A DNA stretch of 64,000 nt from Thiopseudomonas denitrificans (GTDB taxonomy: Bacteria; Pseudomonadota; Gammaproteobacteria; Pseudomonadales; Pseudomonadaceae), in NCBI RefSeq assembly GCF_002866065.1, contig NZ_LNJZ01000008.1:146346-210345 (forward strand), in the 5' to 3' direction. The notes beneath the pieces were generated by a model, which was not told the DNA's origin, did no database searches, and saw only the letters and a list, made by a program, of their open reading frames with translations. Both the position numbers and the translations under genes were made by a program. Position 1 is the first letter of the stretch, and every line of letters begins with the position of its first letter. Positions 1 through 9,965 of the stretch are shown piece by piece.

Positions 1-1632
1 CGCAATGCACTCCAGCGCCACCAGTACGCCGGCAACCAGAACCACAACGGCCAGGCCGCAGAGGAACCACTTCTGCTGGCCGAAGAAGTCGTAGATCTGG
101 ATGGCCAGCGCCAGCAGGCCGATCACCAGAATGAAGGCCATGGGCGCAATCACGACCAGTGCGTTGGTCTTGCGACGCACCAGCATCACGGCGACCACCA
201 GCAGGGTCAGACCGGCCATCAGCTGGTTGGTGGTGCCGAACAGCGGCCAGATCAGCAGGCCACCGCCGCCGTCCGCGCCGCCAGCGCCAAAAGCCAGCGC
301 CAGACAGGCGCCCACGGACAGGAGGGTGGCAGGTGCGGCCTTCTTCATCCAGCTGATGTTATAGATTTCACCCCACTCCTGGAAAATGTAGCGCTGCAGA
401 CGCAGGCCGGTATCCATGGTGGTACCGGCAAACAGCGCCGCCATCACCGTCAGCATGGTGGCGGATACCTCGGGGCTGATGCCGGTACCGGCATGCAGGA
501 TGGTTCCACCACCGTCCACGAATGCTTTCAGGCCGCCGCCACCAAAGCTGGAGTAGACCTCTTTCCACTCCTCGAAGGTGGCGAAGCCGGCACTGGCCGC
601 AATGATAGCCGCCAGCGCAAGGGTGCCTTCACCCAGTGCGCCGCCATACCCCACCAGACGGGCATCCGGTTCCTTGTTCAGCTGCTTGGAAGTGGTTCCC
701 GAAGCCACAATGCCGTGGAAGCCCGAAATGGCACCACAGGCGATGGTCACGAACAGCAGCGGGAACAGGGAAGGCGTGCCGGCAGGCACGTCGGAGTTGA
801 TCATGGGTGCAACCACGGTCGGGCCGGCTACAAAGACTGCCACATACAGCAGGCCCAGGCCCACGAACAGCTGCAAGCCGTTGATGTAGTCACGCGGCTG
901 CAACAGCATCCAGACCGGCAGCAAGGAGGCTACGGCCGCATAGGCAAACAGCAGCAGGATCCACAGCGCCCTGTCGGACAGGCCGAAGGCGGTTTCCGGC
1001 AAGGCCACGGGCACCTGCGGGCCGATCCAGATCAGCGTGTAGAGCACGATCACCCCGACCAGGGATACCAGCGGCAGGTTCCACTTGAAGCGGTAAATGG
1101 CCTGGCCAATCACCATGGCGACGGCAATGGCGCCCCATACGGGAACCACCGAGCCGGCATTGTTGATCAGCAGGTTGGCAATCACCACGCCGAACACCGC
1201 GTTCACCATCAACAGCACCAGGAAAATCACGATCATGAACAGGGAGCGGGCGCGTTTGCCGACCACATCGCCAGACAGCGCACCCATGGACTTGGCCTTG
1301 TTGCGCACACTGGCCCAGACCGCGCCCATGTCATGCACGCCGGCAAAGAATACGGTTCCCAGAGACACCCACAGCAGCGCGGGCAGCCAGCCCCAGATGA
1401 CGGCAATGGCCGGGCCGACAATGGGTGCCGCACCGGCAACCGAAGTGAAGTGGTGACCCCAGAGCACAAACTTGTTGGTGGGCACATAGTCCACACCGTC
1501 GGTCATGGTGTGGGCCGGTGTTTTGAAGTCGGGGTCCAGTTTCAGGATCTTGCCCGCAACAAAGCGCGAGTAGACGAAGAAACCCGTGAACATCACGGCG
1601 AGTCCGAACACCGCCAAGACAATCGCATTCAT
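1..1632 (-). CDS. cstA: CstA-family carbon starvation / peptide-pyruvate transporter (3' end beyond window)
   Basis: Multi-pass inner-membrane transporter of the CstA family, which takes up peptides or pyruvate when carbon is scarce. The frame is open for 544 codons from the ATG at 1632 to the left edge, so the stop codon is missing. Visible family features are an N-terminal membrane helix, the stretch LWGHHFTSVAGAAPIVGP near residue 60, GVHDMGAVWASVRNKAKSMG near residue 97, and many hydrophobic segments. A good ribosome site (AGAAGGAA) precedes the ATG. The visible length already matches the shorter CstA forms of about 550-580 residues, so little is probably lost. It is divergent from the orphan ccoN. 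The family is clear; peptide versus pyruvate specificity cannot be told from sequence. Confidence 0.9.
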   Translation of the reverse strand, partial: MNAIVLAVFGLAVMFTGFFVYSRFVAGKILKLDPDFKTPAHTMTDGVDYVPTNKFVLWGHHFTSVAGAAPIVGPAIAVIWGWLPALLWVSLGTVFFAGVHDMGAVWASVRNKAKSMGALSGDVVGKRARSLFMIVIFLVLLMVNAVFGVVIANLLINNAGSVVPVWGAIAVAMVIGQAIYRFKWNLPLVSLVGVIVLYTLIWIGPQVPVALPETAFGLSDRALWILLLFAYAAVASLLPVWMLLQPRDYINGLQLFVGLGLLYVAVFVAGPTVVAPMINSDVPAGTPSLFPLLFVTIACGAISGFHGIVASGTTSKQLNKEPDARLVGYGGALGEGTLALAAIIAASAGFATFEEWKEVYSSFGGGGLKAFVDGGGTILHAGTGISPEVSATMLTVMAALFAGTTMDTGLRLQRYIFQEWGEIYNISWMKKAAPATLLSVGACLALAFGAGGADGGGGLLIWPLFGTTNQLMAGLTLLVVAVMLVRRKTNALVVIAPMAFILVIGLLALAIQIYDFFGQQKWFLCGLAVVVLVAGVLVALECIA

Positions 1633-1687
1633 GGTGCTATTCCTTCTTGTGGTTTTTGTACTACATGTTTTTGACATGCATAGGGCC

Positions 1688-1715
1688 AATATACAGCCAC
1701 GTTCGCTCTTGTAAA
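1688..1715 (-). promoter_or_regulatory. Candidate sigma-70 promoter of cstA
   Basis: Read on the minus strand, TTTACA (1715-1710) and TATATT (1693-1688) are separated by 16 bases. This places a start site near 1681, about 50 bases upstream of the cstA start codon. Seen by eye only. Confidence 0.45.
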
Positions 1716-1860
1716 GGGAAAGCTGTCAGCGGTGGCCCCTGCGGACCTTCCAGCAGCGCCGGCATGCACTTCCATGACACGGATAAACAGCCGCCATCCG
1801 TTTTGCTGAAGCCAAGCTGCAATTTTTTTCATTGGCTCGCATCCAGAACGGATAATAACC

Positions 1861-1874
1861 TTGACCTGAATCAT
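1861..1874 (+). promoter_or_regulatory. ANR/FNR-type box upstream of orphan ccoN
   Basis: TTGAC-CTGA-ATCAT matches the FNR/ANR palindrome TTGAT-N4-ATCAA at 8 of 10 positions. It lies 63 bases before the preferred ccoN start. The in-frame TTG at 1874 overlaps the box, which argues against TTG as the start. The -10 region expected for a class II site is poor (near TCCGTC), so the activation geometry is uncertain. Confidence 0.5.
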
Positions 1875-1936
1875 TGCCGGAGGGCGTGGTTTTGAGTCCG
1901 TCTGTCTTGCAGACCTCTGCCGACCACGCAAACATC

Positions 1937-3370
1937 ATGAAAGAAACACAAGAAACCCTTTACAACATGCAGGTGGTGCGCCAGTTCACGCTGGCCACCA
2001 TCGTCTGGGGCGTGCTTGGCATGAGCATGGGCGTCTTCATTGCGGCCCAGCTGGTCTGGCCGGCACTCAACTTCGATACGCCGTGGATCAGCTTCGGCCG
2101 CATCCGGCCGATCCATACCAACCTGGTGATCTTCGCCTTCGGCGGCAGCGCGCTGTTCGCCACCTCCTTCTACGTGGTGCAGCGTACCTGCAAGGCGCGC
2201 CTGCCGTCGGATTTCATGGCATCACTGTTCTTCTGGGGCTGGCAACTGATGCTGGTGGCCATTGTCGCCAGCTATGCCATGGGCTATACCACCACCAAGG
2301 AATACGCCGAAATGGAATGGTCGCTGTCGATCGTGCTGACCGTGCTGTGGGTGATCTACACCTGGCTGTTCTTCACCCCCATCGCCCGTCGCAAGGTGTC
2401 GCACATCTACGTGGGCAACTGGTTCTACGGTGCTTTCATCATCGTCACTGCCATGGTGTTCATCATCAACAGCGCCGCCGTGCCGGTTACCGCGATGAAG
2501 TCCTACTCGATCTACTCCGGCGCCACTGATGCGCTGATCCAGTGGTGGTACGGCCACAGCATCGTCGGCTTCATCCTGTCGGTGGGTTTTCTCGGCATGA
2601 TGTATTACTACGTGCCCAAACAGGCCGGACGGCCGATCTATTCCTACCGGCTGTCGATCGTGCACTTCTGGGCCATCATTTCCATCTACATCTGGGCCGG
2701 CCCGCACCACCTGCACTACACCGCCCTGCCCGACTGGGCGCAAAGCCTGGGCATGGTGATGTCGGTGATCCTGCTGGCACCCAGCTGGGGCGGCATGATC
2801 AACGGCATGATGACCCTGTCCGGTGCCTGGCACAAACTGCGCAGCGATCCGATCCTGCGCTTCCTGGTGGTATCGCTGGCGTTCTACGGCATGTCCACCT
2901 TTGAAGGCCCGATGATGGCGATCAAGACGGTCAACTCGCTGTCGCACTACACCGACTGGACCATCGGCCACGTGCATGCCGGCGCTCTGGGCTGGGTGGC
3001 GATGATCAGCATCGGCAGCCTGTACTACATGATCCCGCGCCTGTGGAACCGGGAAGCCATGTACAGCACTGCCCTGATCAGCCTGCACTTCTGGCTGGCC
3101 ACCGCCGGCACCGTGCTCTACATCGCCTCGATGTGGGTCAACGGCATCACCCAGGGCCTGATGTGGCGCGCCATCAACGACGACGGCACCCTGAGCTACT
3201 CCTTTGTCGAGGCGCTGGAAGCCAGCCACTTCGGTTACGTGGTACGTCTGGTCGGCGGCAGCCTGTTCGCCTCGGGCATGCTGCTGCTGGCTCTCAACTG
3301 CTGGCTGACCCTGAAAGCCGGCAAACCGGCAACGGCTGCAGAAGCGGCCACGGAGGTGAGTCATGCTTAA
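1937..3370 (+). CDS. ccoN: Orphan cbb3-type cytochrome oxidase catalytic subunit
   Basis: Heme-copper oxidase subunit I of the cbb3 type, reducing O2 to water in the inner membrane. Landmarks in order: [14 protein letters not shown] (low-spin heme ligand region, near residue 58), [10 protein letters not shown] (first CuB ligand helix), the [13 protein letters not shown] histidine pair, and [12 protein letters not shown] carrying the two heme ligands. About 12 membrane segments; 477 residues from the ATG at 1937, the usual CcoN size. A TTG-initiated form would add 21 residues but would run through the ANR-like box. No ccoO or ccoP follows, only a ccoQ-like gene overlapping by 8 bases. P. aeruginosa has similar orphan CcoN paralogues that pair with CcoO/CcoP made elsewhere; that pairing is inferred here. 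Confidence 0.9.
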   Translation: MKETQETLYNMQVVRQFTLATIVWGVLGMSMGVFIAAQLVWPALNFDTPWISFGRIRPIHTNLVIFAFGGSALFATSFYVVQRTCKARLPSDFMASLFFWGWQLMLVAIVASYAMGYTTTKEYAEMEWSLSIVLTVLWVIYTWLFFTPIARRKVSHIYVGNWFYGAFIIVTAMVFIINSAAVPVTAMKSYSIYSGATDALIQWWYGHSIVGFILSVGFLGMMYYYVPKQAGRPIYSYRLSIVHFWAIISIYIWAGPHHLHYTALPDWAQSLGMVMSVILLAPSWGGMINGMMTLSGAWHKLRSDPILRFLVVSLAFYGMSTFEGPMMAIKTVNSLSHYTDWTIGHVHAGALGWVAMISIGSLYYMIPRLWNREAMYSTALISLHFWLATAGTVLYIASMWVNGITQGLMWRAINDDGTLSYSFVEALEASHFGYVVRLVGGSLFASGMLLLALNCWLTLKAGKPATAAEAATEVSHA

Positions 3371-3563
3371 CCTGATATTCCTGTTGCTGATCGGCCCCTG
3401 GCTGTGGCGACAGTGGCGGCGCTACTCCAACCATAGCGAAGAGCTGCAGGCCGCCATGTTGCCATTCGCCGACGAGCCGTTGCAGGCCCGCCGCGTAGAG
3501 GCCGAGACCGGCCTGCCCTGCCTGCCCGAGCACCTGGAGCAACAAACCACACTGCTCGGCTAG
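3363..3563 (+). CDS. ccoQ: Small CcoQ-like membrane protein
   Basis: A 66-residue protein with one N-terminal hydrophobic helix (residues 2-14), a basic stretch WRQWRRYS, then [11 protein letters not shown]. The LPFADEP motif is the hallmark of the CcoQ/FixQ tail, which follows a single membrane helix and stabilises assembled cbb3 oxidase. The ATG overlaps the last 8 bases of ccoN, so the two are translationally coupled. The region after the motif is longer than in ordinary CcoQ and ends without recognisable features. I am fairly sure of the family resemblance. Whether it works only with the orphan CcoN is inference. Confidence 0.65.
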   Translation: MLNLIFLLLIGPWLWRQWRRYSNHSEELQAAMLPFADEPLQARRVEAETGLPCLPEHLEQQTTLLG

Positions 3564-3606
3564 GCCGGCCCCACTGGTTTTAACCAGTTGCAGCTTGCTG
3601 TTGGTC

Positions 3607-3630
3607 CCGGGGTTTCCACGACAACCCCGG
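3607..3630. terminator. Stem-loop between ccoQ and the HPP-CBS gene
   Basis: CCGGGGTT (3607-3614) and AACCCCGG (3623-3630) form a perfect 8-bp stem with an 8-base loop. A second small palindrome, ACTGGTTTTAACCAGT, lies at 3573-3588. There is no T tract, so this may be a weak terminator or an RNA-stabilising hairpin ending the ccoNQ transcript. Confidence 0.4.
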
Positions 3631-3708
3631 TGACATGGCACCGGCCGGCCGCTCCGGGTTCCTGGCGGCAAACTGAATGATCTTCCACGTCCAGCTTTAA
3701 GGAGCAAA

Positions 3709-4863
3709 GTGAACGTCCTGCCCTGGCTCAAAGCCTTCAAACCGCTCGCCCTCAACATTCCCCCCAAAGAAGCCCTGCGTGCCGCCTGCGGGGCTTTTCT
3801 GTCCATCACCCTGGTCATGCTGGTCAGCCAGACGCTGTTTGACCAGCCGACCACCATGACTCTGCTGGCCGCATTGGGCGCCTCGAATGTACTGGTGTTC
3901 CTGACCCCTGCGACACCGCTGGCCCATCCCTGGTCGTTGCTCTCGGGCAACCTGATGGCGGCAACCATCGCCATTACCGCCAGCTTCTGGATTGACGAAC
4001 CAATTCTGCGCGTCGGGGCCGTGCTGGCCAGCTGCATGCTGTGCCTGCTGATCCTGCGCTGCCTGCACCCGCCCAGCTGCGCTCTGGCTGTGGCCATCGC
4101 CCTCAATAGCAGCTTCACCCAGCAGTGGGGCTATATGCTGCTCTGGCCGGTGGCACTCAACTCACTACTGTTGCTGGGGTTTGCCATCGCTTTCAACAAC
4201 AGCACCAATCAGCGCTATCCGCGCCAGCCTTTACCGGCTGTCAACCGCCATGACACCCGCGACCTGCCCAGCTGGCAGCGCACCCAGCTGCAGGAACAGG
4301 ATCTGACCCACGCCCTGAACCAGATGGGGCGCTATGTCGATGCACGCATCGAGGATCTGGTCGAGTTGCTGCAGCTGACCGAACAGCAGGCGTTTTCCCG
4401 CATGTCCAACAACCTGACCGCAGCTCACATCATGTCGCGTGATGTCGTGACCGCGACGCCCGACATGCCGATCGAATTTGCCTGGGGACTGTTATCGCGA
4501 CACAAGCTTGAAGCGCTGCCGGTGATCAATGACACCCACGAACGCAAGCTGGTGGGCATTGTTTCGCTGGTCGACTTCGTCAACCAGAAGTCCTTTGCCA
4601 AAATGCCCCGCCGCCGCTGGAGCCTGAGCCGGGGCAGCCGGCGGCGTCCACTCAAGCGCATCATGACCGAGCCCGTCATCAGTGCCCGGGCAGATACCAG
4701 CATCCTTGAGCTGGTCCAGTTGCTGTCACAACACCGCCTGCACCAGCTGCCCATTGTCGATGACCGGCAGCAGGTCATCGGCATCATCTCGCAGACCGAT
4801 CTCATTCATGCGTTATATCGCTTGCTGGTACAGCGCTGTCATGTGGGTGCGGTGGCTGCCTGA
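3709..4863 (+). CDS. HPP-family membrane protein with two CBS domains
   Basis: A 384-residue protein with two parts. Residues 20-180 carry four or five membrane helices of the HPP type (motif LHPPSCALAVAIALN near 124). Residues 240-380 carry a tandem CBS pair (AHIMSRDVVTATPDM and RIMTEPVISARADTS, each ending in an IVSLVDF or IISQTDL type strand). CBS pairs usually bind adenine nucleotides and regulate a partner domain. HPP proteins have been linked to nitrite transport in plants and cyanobacteria, which would be interesting in a denitrifier, but the substrate here is unknown. The start is GTG at 3709 behind TAAGGAG; no better ATG exists. The last 62 bases overlap the convergent LysR gene. Confidence 0.85.
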   Translation: MNVLPWLKAFKPLALNIPPKEALRAACGAFLSITLVMLVSQTLFDQPTTMTLLAALGASNVLVFLTPATPLAHPWSLLSGNLMAATIAITASFWIDEPILRVGAVLASCMLCLLILRCLHPPSCALAVAIALNSSFTQQWGYMLLWPVALNSLLLLGFAIAFNNSTNQRYPRQPLPAVNRHDTRDLPSWQRTQLQEQDLTHALNQMGRYVDARIEDLVELLQLTEQQAFSRMSNNLTAAHIMSRDVVTATPDMPIEFAWGLLSRHKLEALPVINDTHERKLVGIVSLVDFVNQKSFAKMPRRRWSLSRGSRRRPLKRIMTEPVISARADTSILELVQLLSQHRLHQLPIVDDRQQVIGIISQTDLIHALYRLLVQRCHVGAVAA

Positions 4864-5674
4864 CCAGTTGGCCAATGCCGTGCAAGGCGGTCTGCAACTG
4901 CGGATGATTGCAGGCCTTGCGCGTCATCACATAAACCGGCAAGGAGAACTCGGGGGCTCCGGCAACGCGCATCAGCTGCCCGCTGGCCAGCCAGGGAGCA
5001 ACCACCTGGCTACGAAAATAACCGGTACCGCCCTGCTCTAGCAGCAGTTGCAATGCCAGCTGGCCGACATTGGTTTCAATCTGCGCGTGCTGCGCCGGAA
5101 ACGCCAGTTCGAACTGCTGGCGAAACGCCTCGCCCCAGTCGGTCTGGATGTGCGGTTCCGGGTTTTCCACGTGGCGTACCTGCACCAGGGTTTCTTCCAT
5201 CAGCAAGCGCACATGCAAGGCCGGACGGTAACGCGCCTGGTGACTGAGCAGGATATCTAGGGTTCCGTTTTCCATCTGGTCCAGCAGCATGCTGCCCTGT
5301 CCGACCCTGGCCTGCATGTGCAAATCCGGCTGCTCCAGCTTCAGCCAGCTGAGCCAGCGTGTCAGCCAGGGCTGCCAGAGACCGGTTTCCGCTCCGATGC
5401 GCAGGGGCTCCTTGCGCTCGCAGGCCGACATGTTGCGCAGCGCATCCTGCCAGGTTGCCAACAATTGCTGGGCATGCGGAACAAAACGTTCACCGGCCGG
5501 CGTCAGGCTGGAACCACTGGCGCTGCGTACAAACAGCTGTGCCCCCAGTTGCTCCTCCAGGCTCTTGATGCGAGCCGTCACCGTGGTCTGGCTGACACAC
5601 AGGCGCTCGGCCGCCAACACAAAGCTGCCGCCATATACCACCGTCAAAAAAGTCCGGGCCAGATTCAAGTCCAT
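4802..5674 (-). CDS. LysR-family transcriptional regulator
   Basis: A 290-residue LysR-type regulator. The N-terminal helix-turn-helix is clear (MDLNLARTFLTVVYGGSF, then AAERLCVSQTTVTARIKSLEEQLGAQLF). An effector-binding domain follows from about residue 90. The ATG at 5674 has GGAGACC seven bases upstream. The frame stays open far upstream across gmk on the opposite strand, but that is a shadow. It is divergent from gmk, with an inverted repeat and a hexanucleotide repeat between them. Its 3' end overlaps the HPP-CBS gene by 62 bases tail to tail. Target genes are unknown; the HPP-CBS gene is a neighbour but not in the usual divergent arrangement. Confidence 0.85.
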   Translation of the reverse strand: MDLNLARTFLTVVYGGSFVLAAERLCVSQTTVTARIKSLEEQLGAQLFVRSASGSSLTPAGERFVPHAQQLLATWQDALRNMSACERKEPLRIGAETGLWQPWLTRWLSWLKLEQPDLHMQARVGQGSMLLDQMENGTLDILLSHQARYRPALHVRLLMEETLVQVRHVENPEPHIQTDWGEAFRQQFELAFPAQHAQIETNVGQLALQLLLEQGGTGYFRSQVVAPWLASGQLMRVAGAPEFSLPVYVMTRKACNHPQLQTALHGIGQLVRQPPHPHDSAVPASDITHE

Positions 5675-5710
5675 ACAGGTCTCCAGAAGCATCTCGTGCA
5701 CCAGCCGCAC

Positions 5711-5742
<32 letters not shown>

Positions 5743-5751
5743 CAGTTGGCC

Positions 5752-6463
<712 letters not shown>

Positions 6464-6508
6464 CTCCGCTGCATCCTTGCGCTATCTGCTGCCGGCACAG
6501 GCTGCCTG

Positions 6509-6517
6509 TGCTAGAAT
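6509..6517 (+). promoter_or_regulatory. Candidate extended -10 promoter for rpoZ-spoT
   Basis: TGC-TAGAAT (TG at 6509, hexamer 6512-6517) resembles an extended -10 element about 160 bases upstream of rpoZ. No good -35 is present at 17 bases. Confidence 0.35.
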
Positions 6518-6677
6518 GTGCTGTCCTGCCCGCCGTATCCTTGTTGATTTTCGCATGTGCCGCATGATCGCCCGGCAGGCCGGCAAACACCCTTCCCTTA
6601 TTGGAAGCATTTTTTTACACTTATTTGCATAACGTGCAGCCGCCAACCGGCTGCCGGACTGAACTGGAGGATGCACC

Positions 6678-6935
6678 ATGGCCCGAGTGACCGTTGAAGA
6701 CTGCCTGGAAAACGTGGAAAACCGCTTTGAACTGGTGATGCTGGCGACCAAGCGCTCCCGCCAGATTGCCACCGGCGGCCTGGAACCCAAGGTTCCGCTG
6801 GAAAACGACAAGCCGACCGTACTGGCACTGCGTGAAATTGCCGAAGGCCTGATCAACGCCGAATCGGTCGCCATCGAAGAAGCCACCATCATGGACGAGC
6901 CGCTGTTTGCCGCCTTTGACGACAGCATCAACTGA
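6678..6935 (+). CDS. rpoZ: RNA polymerase omega subunit
   Basis: An 85-residue omega subunit that helps assemble RNA polymerase and, in gammaproteobacteria, contributes to ppGpp binding. It starts [20 protein letters not shown], carries the conserved [12 protein letters not shown] near residue 25 and [17 protein letters not shown] near 44, and ends in an acidic tail. The ATG follows AACTGGAGGATGCACC, a strong ribosome site. It sits directly upstream of spoT, which makes and destroys ppGpp. Confidence 0.96.
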   Translation: MARVTVEDCLENVENRFELVMLATKRSRQIATGGLEPKVPLENDKPTVLALREIAEGLINAESVAIEEATIMDEPLFAAFDDSIN

Positions 6936-7022
6936 CTGGCAGTGCAGCCAATCGGCTGCGCCACCATCCGCTGCACCGCAACAGCCTGAAGCATCCGCCG
7001 CCCGAACCTGAAGGAGATCCGC

Positions 7023-9131
7023 ATGCCTGCCGTTGAACGCCTTGCCGGACAGCTGGGAGACTACCTTGGTCCGGATCAGGTCAACCTGGTCCGGCGGGCC
7101 TACTATTACGCCGAGCAGGCCCATGACGGCCAGCTGCGCAGCAGTGGTGACCACTACATCACCCACCCGCTGGCGGTGGCCACCATCCTGGCGGAAATGC
7201 ACATGGACCATCAAAGCCTGATGGCCGCCATGCTGCACGACGTGATCGAGGATACCGGCATTCCCAAGGAGGCGCTGGTCGCCCAGTTTGGCGAAAGCGT
7301 GGCGGAAATGGTGGACGGCGTGAGCAAGCTCACGCAGATGAAATTCGGCACCAAGGCCGAAGCCCAGGCGGAAAACTTCCAGAAAATGGCCATGGCCATG
7401 GCCCGCGACATCCGCGTGATTCTGGTCAAGCTGGCTGACCGCCTGCACAACATGCGCACCCTTGGCGCGCTGAATGCGGAAAAACGCCGTCGCATCGCCA
7501 AGGAAACCCTGGAAATCTATGCCCCGATCGCCAAGCGGCTGGGCATCCACAGCATGTATGCGGAGTTCGAGGATCTGGGCTTCCGTGCCATGCACCCGAT
7601 GCGCGCCGAGCGTATCCAGACGGCCGTGCGCCAGGCCCGTGGCAACCGCAAGGAAATCGTCACCAAAATCGAAGAGTCAATCATTCACTGCCTGGAGCGT
7701 GAAGGGCTGCCCGGCGAGGTCAGCGGCCGCCAGAAACACCTGTACAGCATCTACCGCAAGATGAAATCCAAGCGCAAGTCGTTCAATGAAATCATGGACG
7801 TCTATGCCTTCCGCATCGTGGTCGACAAGGTCGATACCTGCTACCGCGTGCTGGGCGCAGTACACAGCCTGTACAAACCGATTCCGGGCCGTTTCAAGGA
7901 TTACATCGCGATTCCCAAGGCCAATGGTTACCAGTCGCTGCACACCACCTTGTTCGGCATGCACGGGGTACCGATCGAGATCCAGATCCGTACCCGCGAC
8001 ATGGAAGAGCTGGCCAACAACGGCATCGCTGCCCACTGGTTGTACAAGAGCGACAGCCAGGACAAGGGCACCAGCCACGCCCGCGCCCGGCGCTGGGTCA
8101 AGGGCCTGCTGGAGTTGCAGCAAAGTGCCGGCAGCTCACTGGAGTTCATCGAGAACGTCAAGATCGACCTGTTCCCCGACGAGGTCTACGTCTTCACGCC
8201 CAACGGCCGGATCATGGAAATGCCCAAGGGGGCAACTGCGGTCGATTTCGCCTATGCCGTGCACACCGACATTGGCAACGCCTGCATTGCCTGCCGCGTC
8301 AACCGCCGCCTGGCACCGCTGTCACAGCCGCTGGCCAGTGGTGCCACGGTGGAAATCATTACCGGCCCCAGCAGCCGCCCCAATCCGGCCTGGCTCAACT
8401 TTGTTGTCACTGGCAAGGCCCGCACCCATATCCGCCATGCCCTGAAACTGCAACAGCATGACGAGTCGGTCGAACTGGGCCGCCGCCTGCTGGACAAGGC
8501 ACTGGATATTCATGCCGCAAAACTGGACGACATTGCTCCGGCCCGCATTGACGCACTGCTGGACGAATACCAGCAGGACAGCCTGGATGCCGTACTGGAA
8601 AGCATCGGGCTGGGTACCCGCACCGCGCAGGTCGTGGCCCGTCGCCTGCTGGCCGACAGCAACAGCGAGCAGCACCCGGTAGTGGACGAACCACTGGTCA
8701 TTCATGGCACCGAAGGCATGGTGCTGAATTACGCACGCTGTTGCGGCCCGATTCCCGGTGATCCGATTGTCGGTCACCTGTCGGCCGGCAAGGGCATGGT
8801 GGTGCATCGTGAGTCCTGCCGCAACCTGGCCGACATCCGCAACCAGCCGGAAAAATATATCCCCCTGAGTTGGGCCAGGGACATCAGCGGCGAATTCAAC
8901 GTCGACCTGCGCATCGAACTGACCCACCAGCGCGGCCTGATCGCCCTGCTGGCCGGAACTGTCAGCGAAGCGGACGGCAACATCGAGAAAATCAGCGTGG
9001 ACGAAAAAGACGGCCGTCTCAGCGTGGTCCAGCTGGTCATCAGTGTACGTGACCGGATTCACCTCGCCCGTGTCATCCGCCGGTTGCGCACCCTGAGCGG
9101 AGTCACCCGCATTGCCCGTGCCCGCGCCTGA
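7023..9131 (+). CDS. spoT: Bifunctional (p)ppGpp synthetase/hydrolase
   Basis: A 702-residue Rel/SpoT protein that makes and degrades the alarmone (p)ppGpp. Domains: an HD hydrolase with the intact motif HDVIEDT near residue 75; a synthetase domain with [15 protein letters not shown] near 261 and [19 protein letters not shown] near 290; a TGS domain ([16 protein letters not shown], near 390); a zinc-finger-like region with [11 protein letters not shown] near 571; and a C-terminal ACT domain from about 625. An intact hydrolase site and the gmk-rpoZ-spoT context mark this as SpoT rather than RelA. The start follows GAAGGAGATCC. Confidence 0.96.
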   Translation: MPAVERLAGQLGDYLGPDQVNLVRRAYYYAEQAHDGQLRSSGDHYITHPLAVATILAEMHMDHQSLMAAMLHDVIEDTGIPKEALVAQFGESVAEMVDGVSKLTQMKFGTKAEAQAENFQKMAMAMARDIRVILVKLADRLHNMRTLGALNAEKRRRIAKETLEIYAPIAKRLGIHSMYAEFEDLGFRAMHPMRAERIQTAVRQARGNRKEIVTKIEESIIHCLEREGLPGEVSGRQKHLYSIYRKMKSKRKSFNEIMDVYAFRIVVDKVDTCYRVLGAVHSLYKPIPGRFKDYIAIPKANGYQSLHTTLFGMHGVPIEIQIRTRDMEELANNGIAAHWLYKSDSQDKGTSHARARRWVKGLLELQQSAGSSLEFIENVKIDLFPDEVYVFTPNGRIMEMPKGATAVDFAYAVHTDIGNACIACRVNRRLAPLSQPLASGATVEIITGPSSRPNPAWLNFVVTGKARTHIRHALKLQQHDESVELGRRLLDKALDIHAAKLDDIAPARIDALLDEYQQDSLDAVLESIGLGTRTAQVVARRLLADSNSEQHPVVDEPLVIHGTEGMVLNYARCCGPIPGDPIVGHLSAGKGMVVHRESCRNLADIRNQPEKYIPLSWARDISGEFNVDLRIELTHQRGLIALLAGTVSEADGNIEKISVDEKDGRLSVVQLVISVRDRIHLARVIRRLRTLSGVTRIARARA

Positions 9132-9138
9132 TACCTGA

Positions 9139-9164
9139 CCTGCGGTCCCGTCCGGGACTACAGG
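9139..9164. terminator. Stem-loop after spoT
   Basis: CCTG-CG-GTCCC, loop GTCC, GGGAC-TA-CAGG: a 9-bp stem with one internal 2x2 mismatch. No T tract follows. Possible terminator or attenuator between spoT and ridA. Confidence 0.35.
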
Positions 9165-9277
9165 CCCGACCGGAGCAGACGCACCCATGTTGCCGTCACC
9201 CTTACCGCAGCATGGTCAGGTCCGCTGCATACAACCCCGCCCATATCATTTTTCACGCCAACACCACCGGAGACTCC

Positions 9278-9667
9278 ATGAACAAGACCGTCATCAACAC
9301 CGCACTGGCTCCCGCCGCCATTGGCACCTACTCCCAGGCCGTCAAGGTCGGCCCCACCGTCTACCTGTCCGGTCAAATCCCCCTGAACCCGCAAACCATG
9401 GAAATGGCCGAAGGCTTCGAGGCGCAAACCATCCAGGTATTCGAAAACCTCAAGGCGGTGGCCGAAGCCGCTGGCGGCAGCCTGGCCGATGTGGTCAAGC
9501 TGAACATCTTCCTGACCGACCTCAAGCACTTCGGTACCGTCAACGAGCTGATGGCACGCTACTTCCAGCCGCCCTATCCGGCCCGTGCAGCCATTGGCGT
9601 GGCAGCCCTGCCACGCGACTCTGCTGTGGAAATGGATGCCATCCTGCACATCGCCGACGGCCAGTAA
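9278..9667 (+). CDS. ridA: RidA family enamine/imine deaminase
   Basis: A 129-residue RidA (YjgF/YER057c/UK114) protein that hydrolyses reactive enamine/imine intermediates, such as 2-aminoacrylate, released by PLP enzymes. Family marks: [20 protein letters not shown] near residues 17-36, [21 protein letters not shown] in the middle, and the C-terminal [21 protein letters not shown] holding the catalytic arginine. The ATG at 9278 has GGAG six bases upstream. An in-frame ATG 22 codons earlier would add a poorly conserved extension. It follows spoT, a common arrangement in gammaproteobacteria. Confidence 0.95.
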   Translation: MNKTVINTALAPAAIGTYSQAVKVGPTVYLSGQIPLNPQTMEMAEGFEAQTIQVFENLKAVAEAAGGSLADVVKLNIFLTDLKHFGTVNELMARYFQPPYPARAAIGVAALPRDSAVEMDAILHIADGQ

Positions 9668-9673
9668 CTGCCT

Positions 9674-9702
9674 GCCGCGACGCCATTGTCAGGTGTCGCG
9701 GC
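9674..9702. terminator. Long stem-loop after ridA
   Basis: GCCGCGACGCC (9674-9684) pairs over 11 bp (one G-T) with GGTGTCGCGGC (9692-9702) around a 7-base loop. It begins seven bases after the ridA stop. There is no T tract; it is probably a transcript end or RNA-stabilising hairpin. Confidence 0.45.
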
Positions 9703-9799
9703 CTGCCGGGCTTCCGGCACCCCTCAGCTCCTTCCCATGCTTTCCCGCCTGTGCAACAGTCTGTTGTACTTCTCCCCTTTATCCATCACCGCCCTTGCC

Positions 9800-9880
9800 C
9801 GTAACATGGACCCATGCACGCCGTGCAACCAGCGCATGGTGGGTGCCTGGTGCTTTGCCGACCACTTCGATCCCCGCTCC
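9800..9880 (+). pseudogene. Possible remnant of a pirin-family gene
   Basis: In one plus-strand frame, positions 9833-9874 read RMVGAWCFADHFDP. This closely resembles the conserved N-terminal block of one pirin (bicupin) class, typically R-R-x-V/I-G-A/P-W-C-F-x-D-H-x-G-P. The block normally leads into a metal-binding cupin, but nothing downstream in any frame continues the family (no HPHxG block), and the frame runs into the next gene's leader. Pirins often neighbour quinone-modifying genes, as would be the case here. The match is short, so this is tentative; coincidence cannot be excluded without a profile search. Confidence 0.3.
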
Positions 9881-9965
9881 GTACAGCAAGGCTGTCTAAC
9901 AAATTGCAGCGGAACCGTTGCCAGAAGCGCCGGACAACCCGCCAAACCTTTTTCAGGAGTATCAG

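Noticed and set aside
493-1674. Long plus-strand open frame of 393 codons
   Set aside because: Lies entirely antisense to the cstA gene. Its Gln/His/Gly-rich, low-complexity translation has no family resemblance and is the usual shadow of GC-rich codon bias.
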